In this document: positions 25,535-34,561 of the stretch, piece after piece | Layout: each line of letters starts with the position of its first letter | Position numbering within the stretch: position 1 is the stretch's first letter | NCBI RefSeq assembly: GCF_050107715.1 | Contig: NZ_JBNILN010000001.1 | Location: forward strand, 310,001-374,000 | Source of the DNA: Metabacillus_B sp050107715 | GTDB taxonomy: Bacteria; Bacillota; Bacilli; Bacillales; Bacillaceae | Reading direction: 5' to 3' | Length of the DNA stretch: 64,000 nt | Notes under the pieces: generated by a model | Told to the model about the DNA's origin: nothing | The model's database searches: none | Seen by the model: the letters and a program-made list of their open reading frames with translations, nothing else | Position numbers and translations under genes: made by a program

Positions 25535-26477
25535 TTGCGGGTTCCTTTCTTGCTGAAGAATCTGGCTGTTTCCATAGCTTTGCAATAATTACGGTCAATA
25601 ATACCGCCGTGATGACTCTAATGAGAAATAGAGGAAGAACAGGGATGCCAAGCGGAACAAATATCAGCGTATCCTCTACTACGGCATGGCAGGAAACGAG
25701 AAAAATAAAGGCGAGTGTCAGGTCACGGTAGCTGACCCCATCTTCTTTTACCGCTTGGATCATCACTCCAGCTCCATAAGCAAGACCAATTGTTAAACCT
25801 GCCACAAGCGTCATAGAAGTGTTTTCCCTCATTCCAAGGAATCTTGTTACAGGCGCCATCCACTTTGAAAAAACCGTCAGCCAGCCATAATCCTTTAACA
25901 GCTGCATGATCAGCATTAGAGGGATAACAATGGCCGCCAGCTGAACGATTCCAAGCAGGCCTTTTCCAAATGCATCGAGTAAAATTTCTCCCCAGCCGTT
26001 CGGGGCGGCTTCGCTCTTTTGGATAAAGCCGTATTGTGCCATTTCACTTCCGCCGCGCCACACAAGATTAATAACGGCAGCGGATAGGAGCGCGAGGCCG
26101 ATGCGGACAGCGAGAATCAGCCAGAGCTTGATGCCTACCTTTGCAGCAACTGTAGATTCAATGATCAGATTATGAGAAAACGAAAGCATAACGGCGAGGA
26201 TGAATACCTCTTTAACGGTTAAATCAAGTGTTAAAATACCGGCAATTCTGGCATAAAGGTTCAGAAAATTACCGAGAACCAGCGGTATGGCCGCTTCTCC
26301 TCTTAGACCAATCAGTCCCATCAAAGGGGTGATGGCCTGAATAAGATAATCCAGAACCGGTGTATGGCGAAGAATCCCTACAAGCAGCGTGACGGGAAAA
26401 ATCACTTTTCCAAGTGTCCATGTTGTAGCCAGTCCTGCCTTCCAGCCTTTTGCTAAGCTCCCCTTCAGTCTAATCAC
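25509..26477 (-). CDS. yvoD: Nucleoside-recognition (Gate) domain membrane protein YvoD
   Basis: This 322-residue integral membrane protein has about eight hydrophobic segments and two Gate-type halves (LGNFLNLYARIAG, GLTIGLAYGAGVMIQ). The family is tied to spore maturation-like and transport proteins, but the function of YvoD is unknown. The start is taken as GTG at 26477, matching the B. subtilis protein length; GGGGGA lies very close to it. Its 3' end runs 26 bp into ppaX. Confidence 0.85.
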   Translation of the reverse strand: MIRLKGSLAKGWKAGLATTWTLGKVIFPVTLLVGILRHTPVLDYLIQAITPLMGLIGLRGEAAIPLVLGNFLNLYARIAGILTLDLTVKEVFILAVMLSFSHNLIIESTVAAKVGIKLWLILAVRIGLALLSAAVINLVWRGGSEMAQYGFIQKSEAAPNGWGEILLDAFGKGLLGIVQLAAIVIPLMLIMQLLKDYGWLTVFSKWMAPVTRFLGMRENTSMTLVAGLTIGLAYGAGVMIQAVKEDGVSYRDLTLAFIFLVSCHAVVEDTLIFVPLGIPVLPLFLIRVITAVLLTVIIAKLWKQPDSSARKEPANEKKYHSV

Positions 26478-26483
26478 TCCCCC

Positions 26484-27296
26484 TTATGCATCAAGATAGT
26501 GCTCTTTTGCCGATCCGCTTATTCTTCTGTAAACGATAAAGCCAATAGCGATTAGAATCAGCACGATTGAAATCACCTGAGCAATTCGCAGTGATTCCGT
26601 CAGCATTAAACTGTCGGTTCTCATCCCTTCGATGAAATACCTTCCGATGGAATACCAGATGACGTAGGATAAAAACAGTTCTCCTCTTCTTAAATTTACT
26701 CTGCGCAGGAATAGGAGCAAGGCGAAGCCTGCGAAATTCCAAAGCGATTCGTATAAGAAGGTCGGGTGATAATACTGGCCATTTATGTACATCTGATTAA
26801 TGATAAATTCAGGCAAATACAGGTTTTCCAGAAATTCTCTCGTAACCGGTCCTCCAAAGGCCTCCTGGTTGATAAAGTTGCCCCAGCGTCCAATTGCCTG
26901 ACCAAGGATAATGCTTGGGGCTGCGATATCCGCAAGCTTCCAGAATGATAAGTTTTTGATTTTCGCAAAAATAACCGCAGTGATCACGGCACCAATCAGA
27001 CCGCCATGGATCGCAAGGCCGCCCTGCCAAATTTGAGGGATCATTGCCGGATTTTGAGAATAGTAATCCCACTGGAAGGCAACGTAATAGAGCCTTGCGC
27101 AAATAATAGCGATCGGAATCGCGAAGAGAACCAAATCGACAAATGTATCCTTATGGAGACCCCTTCTCACACTTTCCCGGACCGCTATCCATAATCCGAG
27201 AAGGGCACCTAGGCCTATTATTACTCCGTACCAATGGATCTGCAGCCCTCCCAGATTAAGAGCAATCGGATCAATTGGCTGAATCGTTCCAAACAT
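26484..27296 (-). CDS. lgt: Prolipoprotein diacylglyceryl transferase
   Basis: Lgt moves diacylglycerol from phosphatidylglycerol to the lipobox Cys of lipoprotein precursors. The 270-residue protein has about seven membrane segments. It shows the family signature GRWGNFINQEAFG, the essential His in GGLAIHGGLIGA, and HPTFLYES. I chose ATG at 27296 (AGGAG nine bases before); a TTG three codons upstream touches the ribosome binding site. Likely clients in this window are YidC2 and the sugar-binding lipoprotein. Confidence 0.95.
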   Translation of the reverse strand: MFGTIQPIDPIALNLGGLQIHWYGVIIGLGALLGLWIAVRESVRRGLHKDTFVDLVLFAIPIAIICARLYYVAFQWDYYSQNPAMIPQIWQGGLAIHGGLIGAVITAVIFAKIKNLSFWKLADIAAPSIILGQAIGRWGNFINQEAFGGPVTREFLENLYLPEFIINQMYINGQYYHPTFLYESLWNFAGFALLLFLRRVNLRRGELFLSYVIWYSIGRYFIEGMRTDSLMLTESLRIAQVISIVLILIAIGFIVYRRISGSAKEHYLDA

Positions 27297-27320
27297 GTTC
27301 TTCAACTCCTGTTCTGATTC

Positions 27321-28247
27321 TTATCGTTCGCCTTCTTCAATTACATCGGCAAGCTTTGTCGTGAATTGCTCTGCTGCATTGTGTCCCATTCGTTTCAATC
27401 GGAAGTTCATGGCAGCCACTTCAATAATAACAGCTAAGTTTCGTCCCGGCCGAACCGGTACCGTCAGCTTTTGAATGTTTGTATCAATGATTTTCATCGT
27501 TTCTTCCTCTAGACCAAGGCGGTCATATTGCTTTTTCGGATCCCACGTTTCAAGATCGATGACAAGCGTAATCCGCTTATTGGTGCGAACCGCTCCGGCA
27601 CCGAATAATGTCATGACGTCGATAATACCCAGACCGCGGATTTCAAGCAGATGTTCAATTAACTCGGGTGCATTTCCGATCAGCGTATTCTGATCCTCCT
27701 GCCTGATTTCCACACAGTCATCGGCTACGAGACGATGTCCCCGTTTAACCAGCTCAAGGGCTGTCTCACTTTTCCCCACTCCGCTTTTTCCAATAATCAG
27801 CACGCCTACTCCGTAAATATCAACGAGCACACCATGAACGGCGGTCGTAGGAGCAAGCTTGCTTTCAAGAAAATTCGTTAAATGACTGGAAAGGCGGGTT
27901 GTTTTCATTGAGGACCGTAAAACGGGAACTCCGCTTTTTTCTGAAGCCTCCATGAGTTCCTCCGGGATTTCCAGCTCCCTTGAAACAATGATAGCCGGTG
28001 TAATAGAGGTGCATAACGCATTCATCCGCTCTTCTTTTTCGTGCCGCTGCAGCTTCTCAAAAAAAGAGAGCTCTGTTTTTCCCAGAATTTGGACGCGGTC
28101 CTTTGGATAATAGGCAAAATAGCCTGCAATCTCAAGACCTGGCCTTGACAAGTCACTCGTCGTAATCGGCCGGTTAATGCCTTCCTCACCGCTCACCAAT
28201 TCCATAGTGAATTTCTCCATTAAATCTTTCGTTCGTACTTTAGGCAT
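27321..28247 (-). CDS. hprK: HPr kinase/phosphorylase
   Basis: HprK phosphorylates Ser46 of HPr and Crh when fructose-1,6-bisphosphate is high, and reverses the reaction when phosphate is high. This drives CcpA-mediated catabolite repression. It is 308 residues. The P-loop GKSGVGKS is at 153-160, the catalytic His in VHGVLVD near 138, and the signature IPVRPGRNLAVIIEVAAMN-like segment near the C terminus. GGAGGG lies six bases before the ATG at 28247; the adjacent upstream ATG is the alternative. Confidence 0.96.
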   Translation of the reverse strand: MPKVRTKDLMEKFTMELVSGEEGINRPITTSDLSRPGLEIAGYFAYYPKDRVQILGKTELSFFEKLQRHEKEERMNALCTSITPAIIVSRELEIPEELMEASEKSGVPVLRSSMKTTRLSSHLTNFLESKLAPTTAVHGVLVDIYGVGVLIIGKSGVGKSETALELVKRGHRLVADDCVEIRQEDQNTLIGNAPELIEHLLEIRGLGIIDVMTLFGAGAVRTNKRITLVIDLETWDPKKQYDRLGLEEETMKIIDTNIQKLTVPVRPGRNLAVIIEVAAMNFRLKRMGHNAAEQFTTKLADVIEEGER

Positions 28248-28476
28248 CATGAGCCCTCCTTTTGCCAAACCACCATATGTAAAATCTTCTTCCATTTTAG
28301 CACTTTTATTACGGACCACATAGCTTTTCAGAATATTAAATCCCTCCAGATAGAATCGGGCTCACAAGGGGTTAAGTTCATAAAGCCTAATGGGACATTC
28401 GGCAGTTGGAAACGCTTCTCAGCTTCCCAGGTCTTAATGCAAGGGCAGGTACGATGGACCTGGTCCGGAGGAAACC

Positions 28477-28502
28477 AAAAAACCTCCTGAAAAGGAGGTT
28501 TA
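28477..28502 (-). terminator. Terminator of the phosphoesterase gene
   Basis: AAACCTCCT pairs with AGGAGGTTT over TTTC, then TTTTTTGG. The stem includes the stop codon. Confidence 0.85.
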
Positions 28503-29363
28503 TTCGTACTTCAGCTCAAATGGCTTTCCCCGTTCTTTATTTAAATAAGGAGAGTAGGTTCTGACCCGGATTCCTGAGGGATTCCATGTGAATATTTTCA
28601 AATAGCCGCCTCCGCCTTTAGAAAAGCTTTGATAGTTGGAGAGCATCTGAAACACTATTCTCCCGCTTTGAGGAATGTCCATTTTCATAGCGGTCCCATA
28701 ATAATGCCCGCTCAGCACGAGCTTTACATTTTTGTTTGGAACGACGACGTGTCTATATATTTTTTCCCCATTCCGGCTGCGTGTTCCCTTAAAGGTCAGG
28801 TAATCATGAAACGCCAGAACGGCCTCCTTGTCTTTATGATGCTTTAAAACCCGATTCATCCATTTGAGCTCTCCCTTTCCTGCTTTGCACCATCCCATAT
28901 ATATAAAGACTTTTCCACCGGCCGTGTCATAGTGGCCGCAGTTATCAAGAAAAGAGCCTTTGTAATAAGGCTTAGATTTAAAGCGATGAGCGCCGAAAAA
29001 TTGATAATAAGGCTGATGGGAACCATTTTCAATAAAGTCGTGGTTTCCTGGTAAAACGCCGTATGAAAAACCATGAGTCTCCAGCTTCTGAAAAGCACGG
29101 TCGGTTCTTTCCCACTGGCTGAACTGATCCGGGTTATGAACGAGATCACCGGTATGGACTAAATAGGAGAGCCGCTCTGTTCTTCGGCGGTTGACCAGCC
29201 AATTCATTTGGCTCGTTAAAATTTCCGGATAGCTTTTCGCGTAATACTGGGTATCCGACATCCATACAAAGGAGAAGGAATCTTCGTCTGCATGCCCTTT
29301 AAACGGCAGGGCGGTTAAGAAAAAAACGACCAGCACAATGAGAAGAATGCGAATGTATTTCAT
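28500..29363 (-). CDS. Secreted metallophosphoesterase
   Basis: This 287-residue calcineurin-like phosphoesterase begins with a signal peptide (MKYIRILLIVLVVFFLTALP, cleavage near GHADE). The metal-binding motifs are in order: WMSDTQ (the usual DxH has Gln here), HTGDLVHN, LPGNHDF, AFHDY and LSGHYYG. It therefore acts outside the membrane; the substrate is unknown. AGGTGATG precedes the ATG. It is monocistronic between yvlD and hprK, a position not occupied this way in B. subtilis. Confidence 0.85.
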   Translation of the reverse strand: MKYIRILLIVLVVFFLTALPFKGHADEDSFSFVWMSDTQYYAKSYPEILTSQMNWLVNRRRTERLSYLVHTGDLVHNPDQFSQWERTDRAFQKLETHGFSYGVLPGNHDFIENGSHQPYYQFFGAHRFKSKPYYKGSFLDNCGHYDTAGGKVFIYMGWCKAGKGELKWMNRVLKHHKDKEAVLAFHDYLTFKGTRSRNGEKIYRHVVVPNKNVKLVLSGHYYGTAMKMDIPQSGRIVFQMLSNYQSFSKGGGGYLKIFTWNPSGIRVRTYSPYLNKERGKPFELKYE

Positions 29364-29436
29364 TTCATCACCTGATCGTTATTATTCCCACATTTTTGTG
29401 AATTTACAGGTGGAAAAATGAAGGAGTCAGGATAAG

Positions 29437-29464
29437 AAAAAGACCAGCGTTTGCACGCTGGTCT
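29437..29464 (-). terminator. Terminator of the yvlABCD operon
   Basis: AGACCAGCG pairs with CGCTGGTCT, followed by TTTTCTT on the minus strand, overlapping the yvlD stop. Confidence 0.85.
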
Positions 29465-29828
29465 ACTTTTCTTTCCTCATTGGCTCAATGACACCCTTCT
29501 GCACCACAAGATGCAGGAGTGAAATGACAATCGATGCCAAAATGGCGGTTCCGAATCCGTCAATATTAAAGGCATCTCCCATGAGCCCCTGCGTAATCAT
29601 CAGGGTAATGGCATTAATAACAAACAGGAAAAGCCCGAATGTCAAAACCGTTACCGGCAAGGTCAGGATGACCAGGAAGGGTTTGATTAAAAAATTGATA
29701 ATTGACAGCACCAGGCTTGCTCCAACGGCAGCCCAGATGCTGGCGATATAAAAATTGTCTTTAAAAATCAGCGCACACACCATTAAAATAACGGCGTTAA
29801 TGAGAACGCTGATGATCCACCTACCCAT
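29463..29828 (-). CDS. yvlD: Phage holin family membrane protein YvlD
   Basis: This 121-residue protein has four hydrophobic segments and fits the small four-helix phage-holin family IV (NFLIKPFLVILTLPVTVLTFGL). It is an envelope-stress gene in B. subtilis, and confers phage or bacteriocin tolerance in relatives. The ATG overlaps the yvlC stop by 8 bp. Last of yvlABCD. Confidence 0.88.
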   Translation of the reverse strand: MGRWIISVLINAVILMVCALIFKDNFYIASIWAAVGASLVLSIINFLIKPFLVILTLPVTVLTFGLFLFVINAITLMITQGLMGDAFNIDGFGTAILASIVISLLHLVVQKGVIEPMRKEK

Positions 29829-30018
29829 TAGATTCGTTTCCTTCTTTATTTAATAAAAGAACGAGTACGAAGTAAGCAATGATTAATGGAGCTCCTCCCG
29901 TCGGAAATAGGGCGATGATAAAGATGACACGCAGCAAATCCGCATTCCATCCGAATCTCTGCGCAATGCCGCCCAGTACTCCAGCAAGTTTTTTGTTCGT
30001 CCGTGATTTTGTCAGCAT
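29821..30018 (-). CDS. yvlC: PspC domain protein YvlC
   Basis: This 65-residue PspC-domain protein begins MLTKSRTNKKLAGVLGGIAQRFG, with a hydrophobic hairpin (VIFIIALFPTGGAPLIIAYFVLVLLL). PspC proteins respond to membrane stress. GAGGTGA precedes the ATG at 30018, 7 bp after the yvlB stop. A longer frame upstream would overlap yvlB and lacks a ribosome binding site. Confidence 0.9.
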   Translation of the reverse strand: MLTKSRTNKKLAGVLGGIAQRFGWNADLLRVIFIIALFPTGGAPLIIAYFVLVLLLNKEGNESNG

Positions 30019-30025
30019 CTTGATT

Positions 30026-31147
30026 TCACCTCTCAATATGTTTTAATACAACAGAGCCGGTTTTCGAATCAGCAAATACAGAAAGATCTCCAGCAGCATG
30101 TTCATTGGACCGGAATTTCAGCTCTTTGGCGATGGTTTCATGTTTTTCTCCGGTAATCTCAAGCGAATCCAAATAGCAATGCAGAGAGCCGAGATTGGTT
30201 TTCAATTGCCCTGCGGATTTGATGGCTTGAGGGATTGATATTTCAACGCTGCCTGTTGCTGCGCTGCAATGAATGGTTTTGCATTCCGGATCGGACACCT
30301 GAAGCTGAATCCTTCCGTTAAAGCTTTGCAGGTCCAGCTTGCGCCCCGCTCCGCTTACATCGATCATTCCATGGATGGTCTCTGCCTCGACGGTTTGAAA
30401 TTCATGCTGTGCCAGTTTAATCTGACCGTTTGCTGTTTCCAGCTCTGCTTTTTCACCAGTGAGTGAGGTTAAGGAAATCACTCCATTGGCGGTTTTAGCT
30501 TTAAAATCCTTCACTGTTAGCTGTTCCCCTCTTATCGGGCCGTTAAACAGCTTAACTTTTGCCGATTCATATACCTTTGCAGGCAGGAAAATCACCACAT
30601 TTGCCTTCATGGCTTTTTTATCGCACTGAACCCTTAATTTGCTTCCTTCCAGGTCGCAGTAGAAATTTTTCAGGAATGCCTCCTTTGCCTGATCCGCATC
30701 CTCAATCTGATAAACTTTCGCCTCGCATTCAATTCTTACCTCATCCTCATGCCACGGCTTGAATGTGACGTTGCCATTTACAATTTGAACATCCCATTCC
30801 ATAAGGCCTTTCCCGCTGTACTGAAATATGTGGCTGACATCAAAAGCAGGACCAATTGCCAAATCCAAATCGAGCTCTTTCACTTTTTTCACTGCAAAGT
30901 CAACCCAGCCCATGAGTTTGGATGCGGTTTTGCTGCCGGACCCAAACCCCTCCTGATTCTCTGCAGAACCTGATGTCTGTCCTTCTTTTTCATCCTTCTT
31001 CAACAGGATGGACGGTGAAAAGGAAGCCCATTTCTTTTCATGGCTCTCTTTTTCATGATCCAATTTTTCAATAAGGGCAAGAGCCTCCTCTACTGTCAGC
31101 TTCCCTTCCTCAACGAGCCTAAGAATTCTTCTGCGTTCTTCCTGCAC
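30026..31147 (-). CDS. yvlB: YvlB, DUF4097 beta-helix protein
   Basis: This 373-residue protein has an N-terminal SHOCT-like helical hairpin (ERRRILRLVEEGKLTVEEALALIEKL) and then a DUF4097 domain of repeated beta strands, with runs such as TANGVISLTSLTGEKAELETANGQIKL. No signal peptide is seen. I chose GTG at 31147, which has AAGGAGG at ideal spacing; the frame upstream has no ribosome binding site. In B. subtilis it belongs to the sigma-W regulon. Molecular role unknown. Confidence 0.88.
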   Translation of the reverse strand: MQEERRRILRLVEEGKLTVEEALALIEKLDHEKESHEKKWASFSPSILLKKDEKEGQTSGSAENQEGFGSGSKTASKLMGWVDFAVKKVKELDLDLAIGPAFDVSHIFQYSGKGLMEWDVQIVNGNVTFKPWHEDEVRIECEAKVYQIEDADQAKEAFLKNFYCDLEGSKLRVQCDKKAMKANVVIFLPAKVYESAKVKLFNGPIRGEQLTVKDFKAKTANGVISLTSLTGEKAELETANGQIKLAQHEFQTVEAETIHGMIDVSGAGRKLDLQSFNGRIQLQVSDPECKTIHCSAATGSVEISIPQAIKSAGQLKTNLGSLHCYLDSLEITGEKHETIAKELKFRSNEHAAGDLSVFADSKTGSVVLKHIER

Positions 31148-31210
31148 AGTTATTCCTCCTTCAATTGGCACTCTTATTAACCCTATTCGGCAAAATGAAA
31201 ATCAATCCCT

Positions 31211-31528
31211 TTATACGGTCTTTAAAATCTTGATTCCTTTCACAATGTTCCAAACAAATACAATAAGGTTCACAATCAGGACGACCGGAAAACCGGATAA
31301 AAATACAATCCCAACAAGCTGATCCTGCTCGGCAAAAGCGGCGCCAAAGAAAATTAGAATGTAAGCAGCTACTGTTACAGCGGGGATCACATGTGAGAAA
31401 AACGACTTTTTCGCATGTGCTTTTGACTCCGGATGATCTACGGCAAAATAAACAATCAGCGGAAATAAGAATGGGGCAAACAGCACACTGAAATAACATA
31501 GGGACGATAAGACTTTATTTGTTTTCAT
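31211..31528 (-). CDS. yvlA: DUF4870 membrane protein YvlA
   Basis: This 105-residue protein has three hydrophobic segments and the DUF4870 pattern (SLCYFSVLFAPFLFPLIVYF, AKKSFFSHVIP). It is the first gene of yvlABCD and lies behind a sigma-W type promoter. AAAGGAG precedes the ATG. Function unknown beyond envelope stress. Confidence 0.85.
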   Translation of the reverse strand: MKTNKVLSSLCYFSVLFAPFLFPLIVYFAVDHPESKAHAKKSFFSHVIPAVTVAAYILIFFGAAFAEQDQLVGIVFLSGFPVVLIVNLIVFVWNIVKGIKILKTV

Positions 31529-31554
31529 TACGGTTCAGCTCCTTTAATAAGTAG

Positions 31555-31580
31555 TACGGAATACTGCTTCAGTAGGTTTC
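31555..31580 (-). promoter_or_regulatory. Sigma-W type promoter of yvlABCD
   Basis: GAAAC (31576-31580) and CGTA (31555-31558) are 17 bp apart, close to the ECF sigma-W consensus TGAAAC-N16-CGTA. B. subtilis yvlABCD is transcribed by sigma-W. Confidence 0.75.
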
Positions 31581-31651
31581 GTTTTTAAGGGGGTGCGTCA
31601 GCCTGGTCAACCAGCAATGGGCTTGCCAGCCGCACAGGCACACGGCATTAG

Positions 31652-31683
31652 AAAAAGACCAGCCCCATTAAAAGGGCTGATCT
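31652..31683 (-). terminator. Terminator of uvrBA
   Basis: AGATCAGCCC pairs with GGGCTGGTCT (one G-T), then TTTTTCT, just after uvrA. Confidence 0.85.
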
Positions 31684-31686
31684 CCT

Positions 31687-34554
31687 TTATTTCGCTACCG
31701 CTTCTTTAACCAGGTTATTCATGCGTTCCCGTTCACGTTCAATGATCGGTTTCAAATAACGGCCGGTATAGGAAGCTTTTTCCTCCATTATTTGTTCAGG
31801 GGTTCCTGCAGCGATAATTTGTCCGCCGCCATTTCCTCCTTCAGGTCCCAGATCCACAAGATAGTCGGCGGCTTTGATCACGTCAAGATTGTGCTCGATA
31901 ACGAGAACCGTATCACCGTTTTCTACAAGCCGCTGGAGGACTTTCAGGAGTCTTGCAATGTCATCGACGTGAAGACCGGTAGTCGGCTCATCAAGAATAT
32001 ACAAGGAGCGGCCGGTCGATCTGCGATGCAGCTCCGAAGCCAGCTTAACCCGCTGCGCCTCTCCTCCGGACAGTGTGGTAGCCGGCTGGCCAAGCGTGAT
32101 GTAGCCTAATCCTACATCAAATATGGTCTGGAGCTTACGATGAATCTTCGGGATGTTCTCGAAAAATTCCAGAGCATCTTCTACCGTCATTTCGAGAATG
32201 TCTGAGATGTTTTTCCCTTTATACTTTACTTCAAGCGTTTCCCGGTTGTAGCGTTTTCCGTGGCACACTTCGCATGGCACATAGACATCGGGAAGAAAAT
32301 GCATCTCAATTTTGATAATTCCGTCCCCGCGGCATGCCTCGCAGCGGCCGCCTTTAACGTTGAAGCTGAATCGTCCTTTTTTGTACCCTCTCACCTTTGC
32401 TTCATTGGTTGAAGCAAATACATCGCGGATATCATCAAAAACGCCCGTATAGGTTGCCGGGTTGGAACGGGGTGTACGCCCGATTGGAGATTGGTCGATA
32501 TCAATAACCTTATCCAGATAATCGATCCCCAGTATTTCCTTATGCTCGCCGGGCTTTGTTTTCGCTTTGTGAAGTCTTTGTGCGAGCGACTTATGAAGTA
32601 TTTCGTTTACAAGGGTGCTTTTTCCTGACCCGGAAACACCCGTTACCGAGATAAAAGTCCCCAGCGGGAACTTAACGTTCACATTCTTCAGGTTGTTCTC
32701 ATTTGCTCCCTTGACCTCAATATAGCGGCCGTCCGGCTTTCTTCTTTCCTGAGGGAGCGGTATGAACTTTTTACCTGACAGATACATTCCGGTTAAAGAA
32801 TTTTTATCCTTCATTACCTGCTTCGGGGTGCCTGCAGAAATAACATTCCCACCATGGACTCCTGCACCCGGTCCTATATCAATTAAATAATCTGCTGCGA
32901 GCATCGTGTCTTCATCATGCTCGACAACAATCAGCGTATTTCCGATATCTCTCATGTTTTGCAGTGTTTCAATCAGGCGGTCATTGTCACGCTGATGAAG
33001 TCCGATTGATGGCTCATCCAGAATATAGAGAACTCCGGTCAGCTTTGAACCAATCTGGGTGGCAAGCCGGATCCGCTGGGCTTCACCCCCGGATAAAGAA
33101 CCGGCAGACCGGTTAAGCGTCAGATAATCAAGTCCGACGTTTACAAGGAACCCGAGCCGTTCCCTGATCTCTCGTAAAATCAGGTTCGCAATCTTCAATT
33201 CTTTTTCTGTCAGATCGAGACTTCCAAAAAAATCGTATGCATCCTGCACAGAAAGTGTGGTGGATTCGCCTACATGGCGTCCGTTAATTTTCACAGCCAG
33301 CGTTTCTTTTTTCAGGCGGTATCCTTTACATGCGGGACAAGGCTGCTGGGCCATATATTTTTCCATTTGTTCACGGATATAGTCAGAGCTTGTCTCCCGG
33401 TACCGGCGTTCGATATTTTTCATAACGCCTTCGAATTTTATATAGTTTTCCCTTACCTGTCCAAAATCATTCTCATAGCGGAAGTATACTTCTTCCTTCC
33501 CGCTCCCGTGAAGAATTTTGTCGAGCTGATGCTTCGGCATGTCTTTGACCGGAACATCCATATCAATTCCGAAATGGCTGCACACTGCTTCGAGAAGCTT
33601 CGGGTAGTACTGTGAGCTGGTCGGTTCCCACGGTGCGATCGCATTTTGGTTAAGGGTTAAATGATCATTTGGAATCACGAGATCGTAATCGACCTCAAGC
33701 TTAGACCCAAGGCCGTCACAGGAAGGGCAGGCGCCGAACGGGCTGTTAAATGAAAACATTCTCGGTTCAAGCTCGCCGATTGAAAATCCGCAATAGGGGC
33801 AGGCATGATGCTCACTGAAAAGCAGCTCCTCTTCCCCAATCACGTCGATCATGACCTTTCCCTCTCCTAAGGCGAGGGCCGCTTCAAGAGAATCGCTCAG
33901 CCTTGCTTCAATTCCCTCTTTTAACACAATCCGGTCGATCACGACTTCAATCGAGTGCTTTTTATTTTTCTCAAGGGAAATCTCCTCAGAGAGCTCCTGC
34001 ATCTCGCCATTGACCCGGACCCTCACATAGCCCTGCTTTTTTATGTCCTCAAGCGTTTTGGCATGTGTGCCTTTTCTTCCTGAAACAATTGGAGCGAGAA
34101 CCTGCAGCTTTGTCCGCTCCGGGAGCTCCGTGATCCTGTCCACCATCTGCTGAATCGTCTGGGAAGTAATTTCAATGCCGTGATTCGGGCAGACCGGGCG
34201 GCCGACACGGGCATACAGCAGTCTCAGGTAGTCATAGATCTCTGTAACGGTTCCAACGGTGGATCTCGGGTTGCGGCTCGTGGTTTTCTGATCAATGGAA
34301 ATAGCAGGAGATAACCCGTCGATGGAATCTACATCCGGTTTATCCATTTGCCCGAGGAACTGTCTTGCATAGGCAGAGAGCGATTCAACATACCGTCTCT
34401 GTCCTTCCGCATAAATCGTGTCAAATGCAAGGGAAGACTTGCCTGACCCCGAGAGGCCTGTCAAAACGACAAGCTGGTTTCTCGGAATGGAAACATCTAT
34501 GTTTTTCAGATTATGGGCCCTGGCTCCCTTTACAACAATCTCTTCACTGGCCAT
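31687..34554 (-). CDS. uvrA: Excinuclease ABC subunit A
   Basis: UvrA is the damage-sensing ATPase of nucleotide excision repair; it loads UvrB. It is 955 residues with two ABC modules. The first Walker A is GLSGSGKS (33-40), the second is GVSGSGKST. The signatures are SLSGGEAQR and TLSGGEAQR. Zinc modules are CPYC...CPSC and CEAC...CEVC. It starts 7 bp after uvrB and has a GGAAGG ribosome binding site. Expected to be SOS-induced with uvrB. Confidence 0.98.
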   Translation of the reverse strand: MASEEIVVKGARAHNLKNIDVSIPRNQLVVLTGLSGSGKSSLAFDTIYAEGQRRYVESLSAYARQFLGQMDKPDVDSIDGLSPAISIDQKTTSRNPRSTVGTVTEIYDYLRLLYARVGRPVCPNHGIEITSQTIQQMVDRITELPERTKLQVLAPIVSGRKGTHAKTLEDIKKQGYVRVRVNGEMQELSEEISLEKNKKHSIEVVIDRIVLKEGIEARLSDSLEAALALGEGKVMIDVIGEEELLFSEHHACPYCGFSIGELEPRMFSFNSPFGACPSCDGLGSKLEVDYDLVIPNDHLTLNQNAIAPWEPTSSQYYPKLLEAVCSHFGIDMDVPVKDMPKHQLDKILHGSGKEEVYFRYENDFGQVRENYIKFEGVMKNIERRYRETSSDYIREQMEKYMAQQPCPACKGYRLKKETLAVKINGRHVGESTTLSVQDAYDFFGSLDLTEKELKIANLILREIRERLGFLVNVGLDYLTLNRSAGSLSGGEAQRIRLATQIGSKLTGVLYILDEPSIGLHQRDNDRLIETLQNMRDIGNTLIVVEHDEDTMLAADYLIDIGPGAGVHGGNVISAGTPKQVMKDKNSLTGMYLSGKKFIPLPQERRKPDGRYIEVKGANENNLKNVNVKFPLGTFISVTGVSGSGKSTLVNEILHKSLAQRLHKAKTKPGEHKEILGIDYLDKVIDIDQSPIGRTPRSNPATYTGVFDDIRDVFASTNEAKVRGYKKGRFSFNVKGGRCEACRGDGIIKIEMHFLPDVYVPCEVCHGKRYNRETLEVKYKGKNISDILEMTVEDALEFFENIPKIHRKLQTIFDVGLGYITLGQPATTLSGGEAQRVKLASELHRRSTGRSLYILDEPTTGLHVDDIARLLKVLQRLVENGDTVLVIEHNLDVIKAADYLVDLGPEGGNGGGQIIAAGTPEQIMEEKASYTGRYLKPIIERERERMNNLVKEAVAK

Positions 34555-34561
34555 ACATTTG

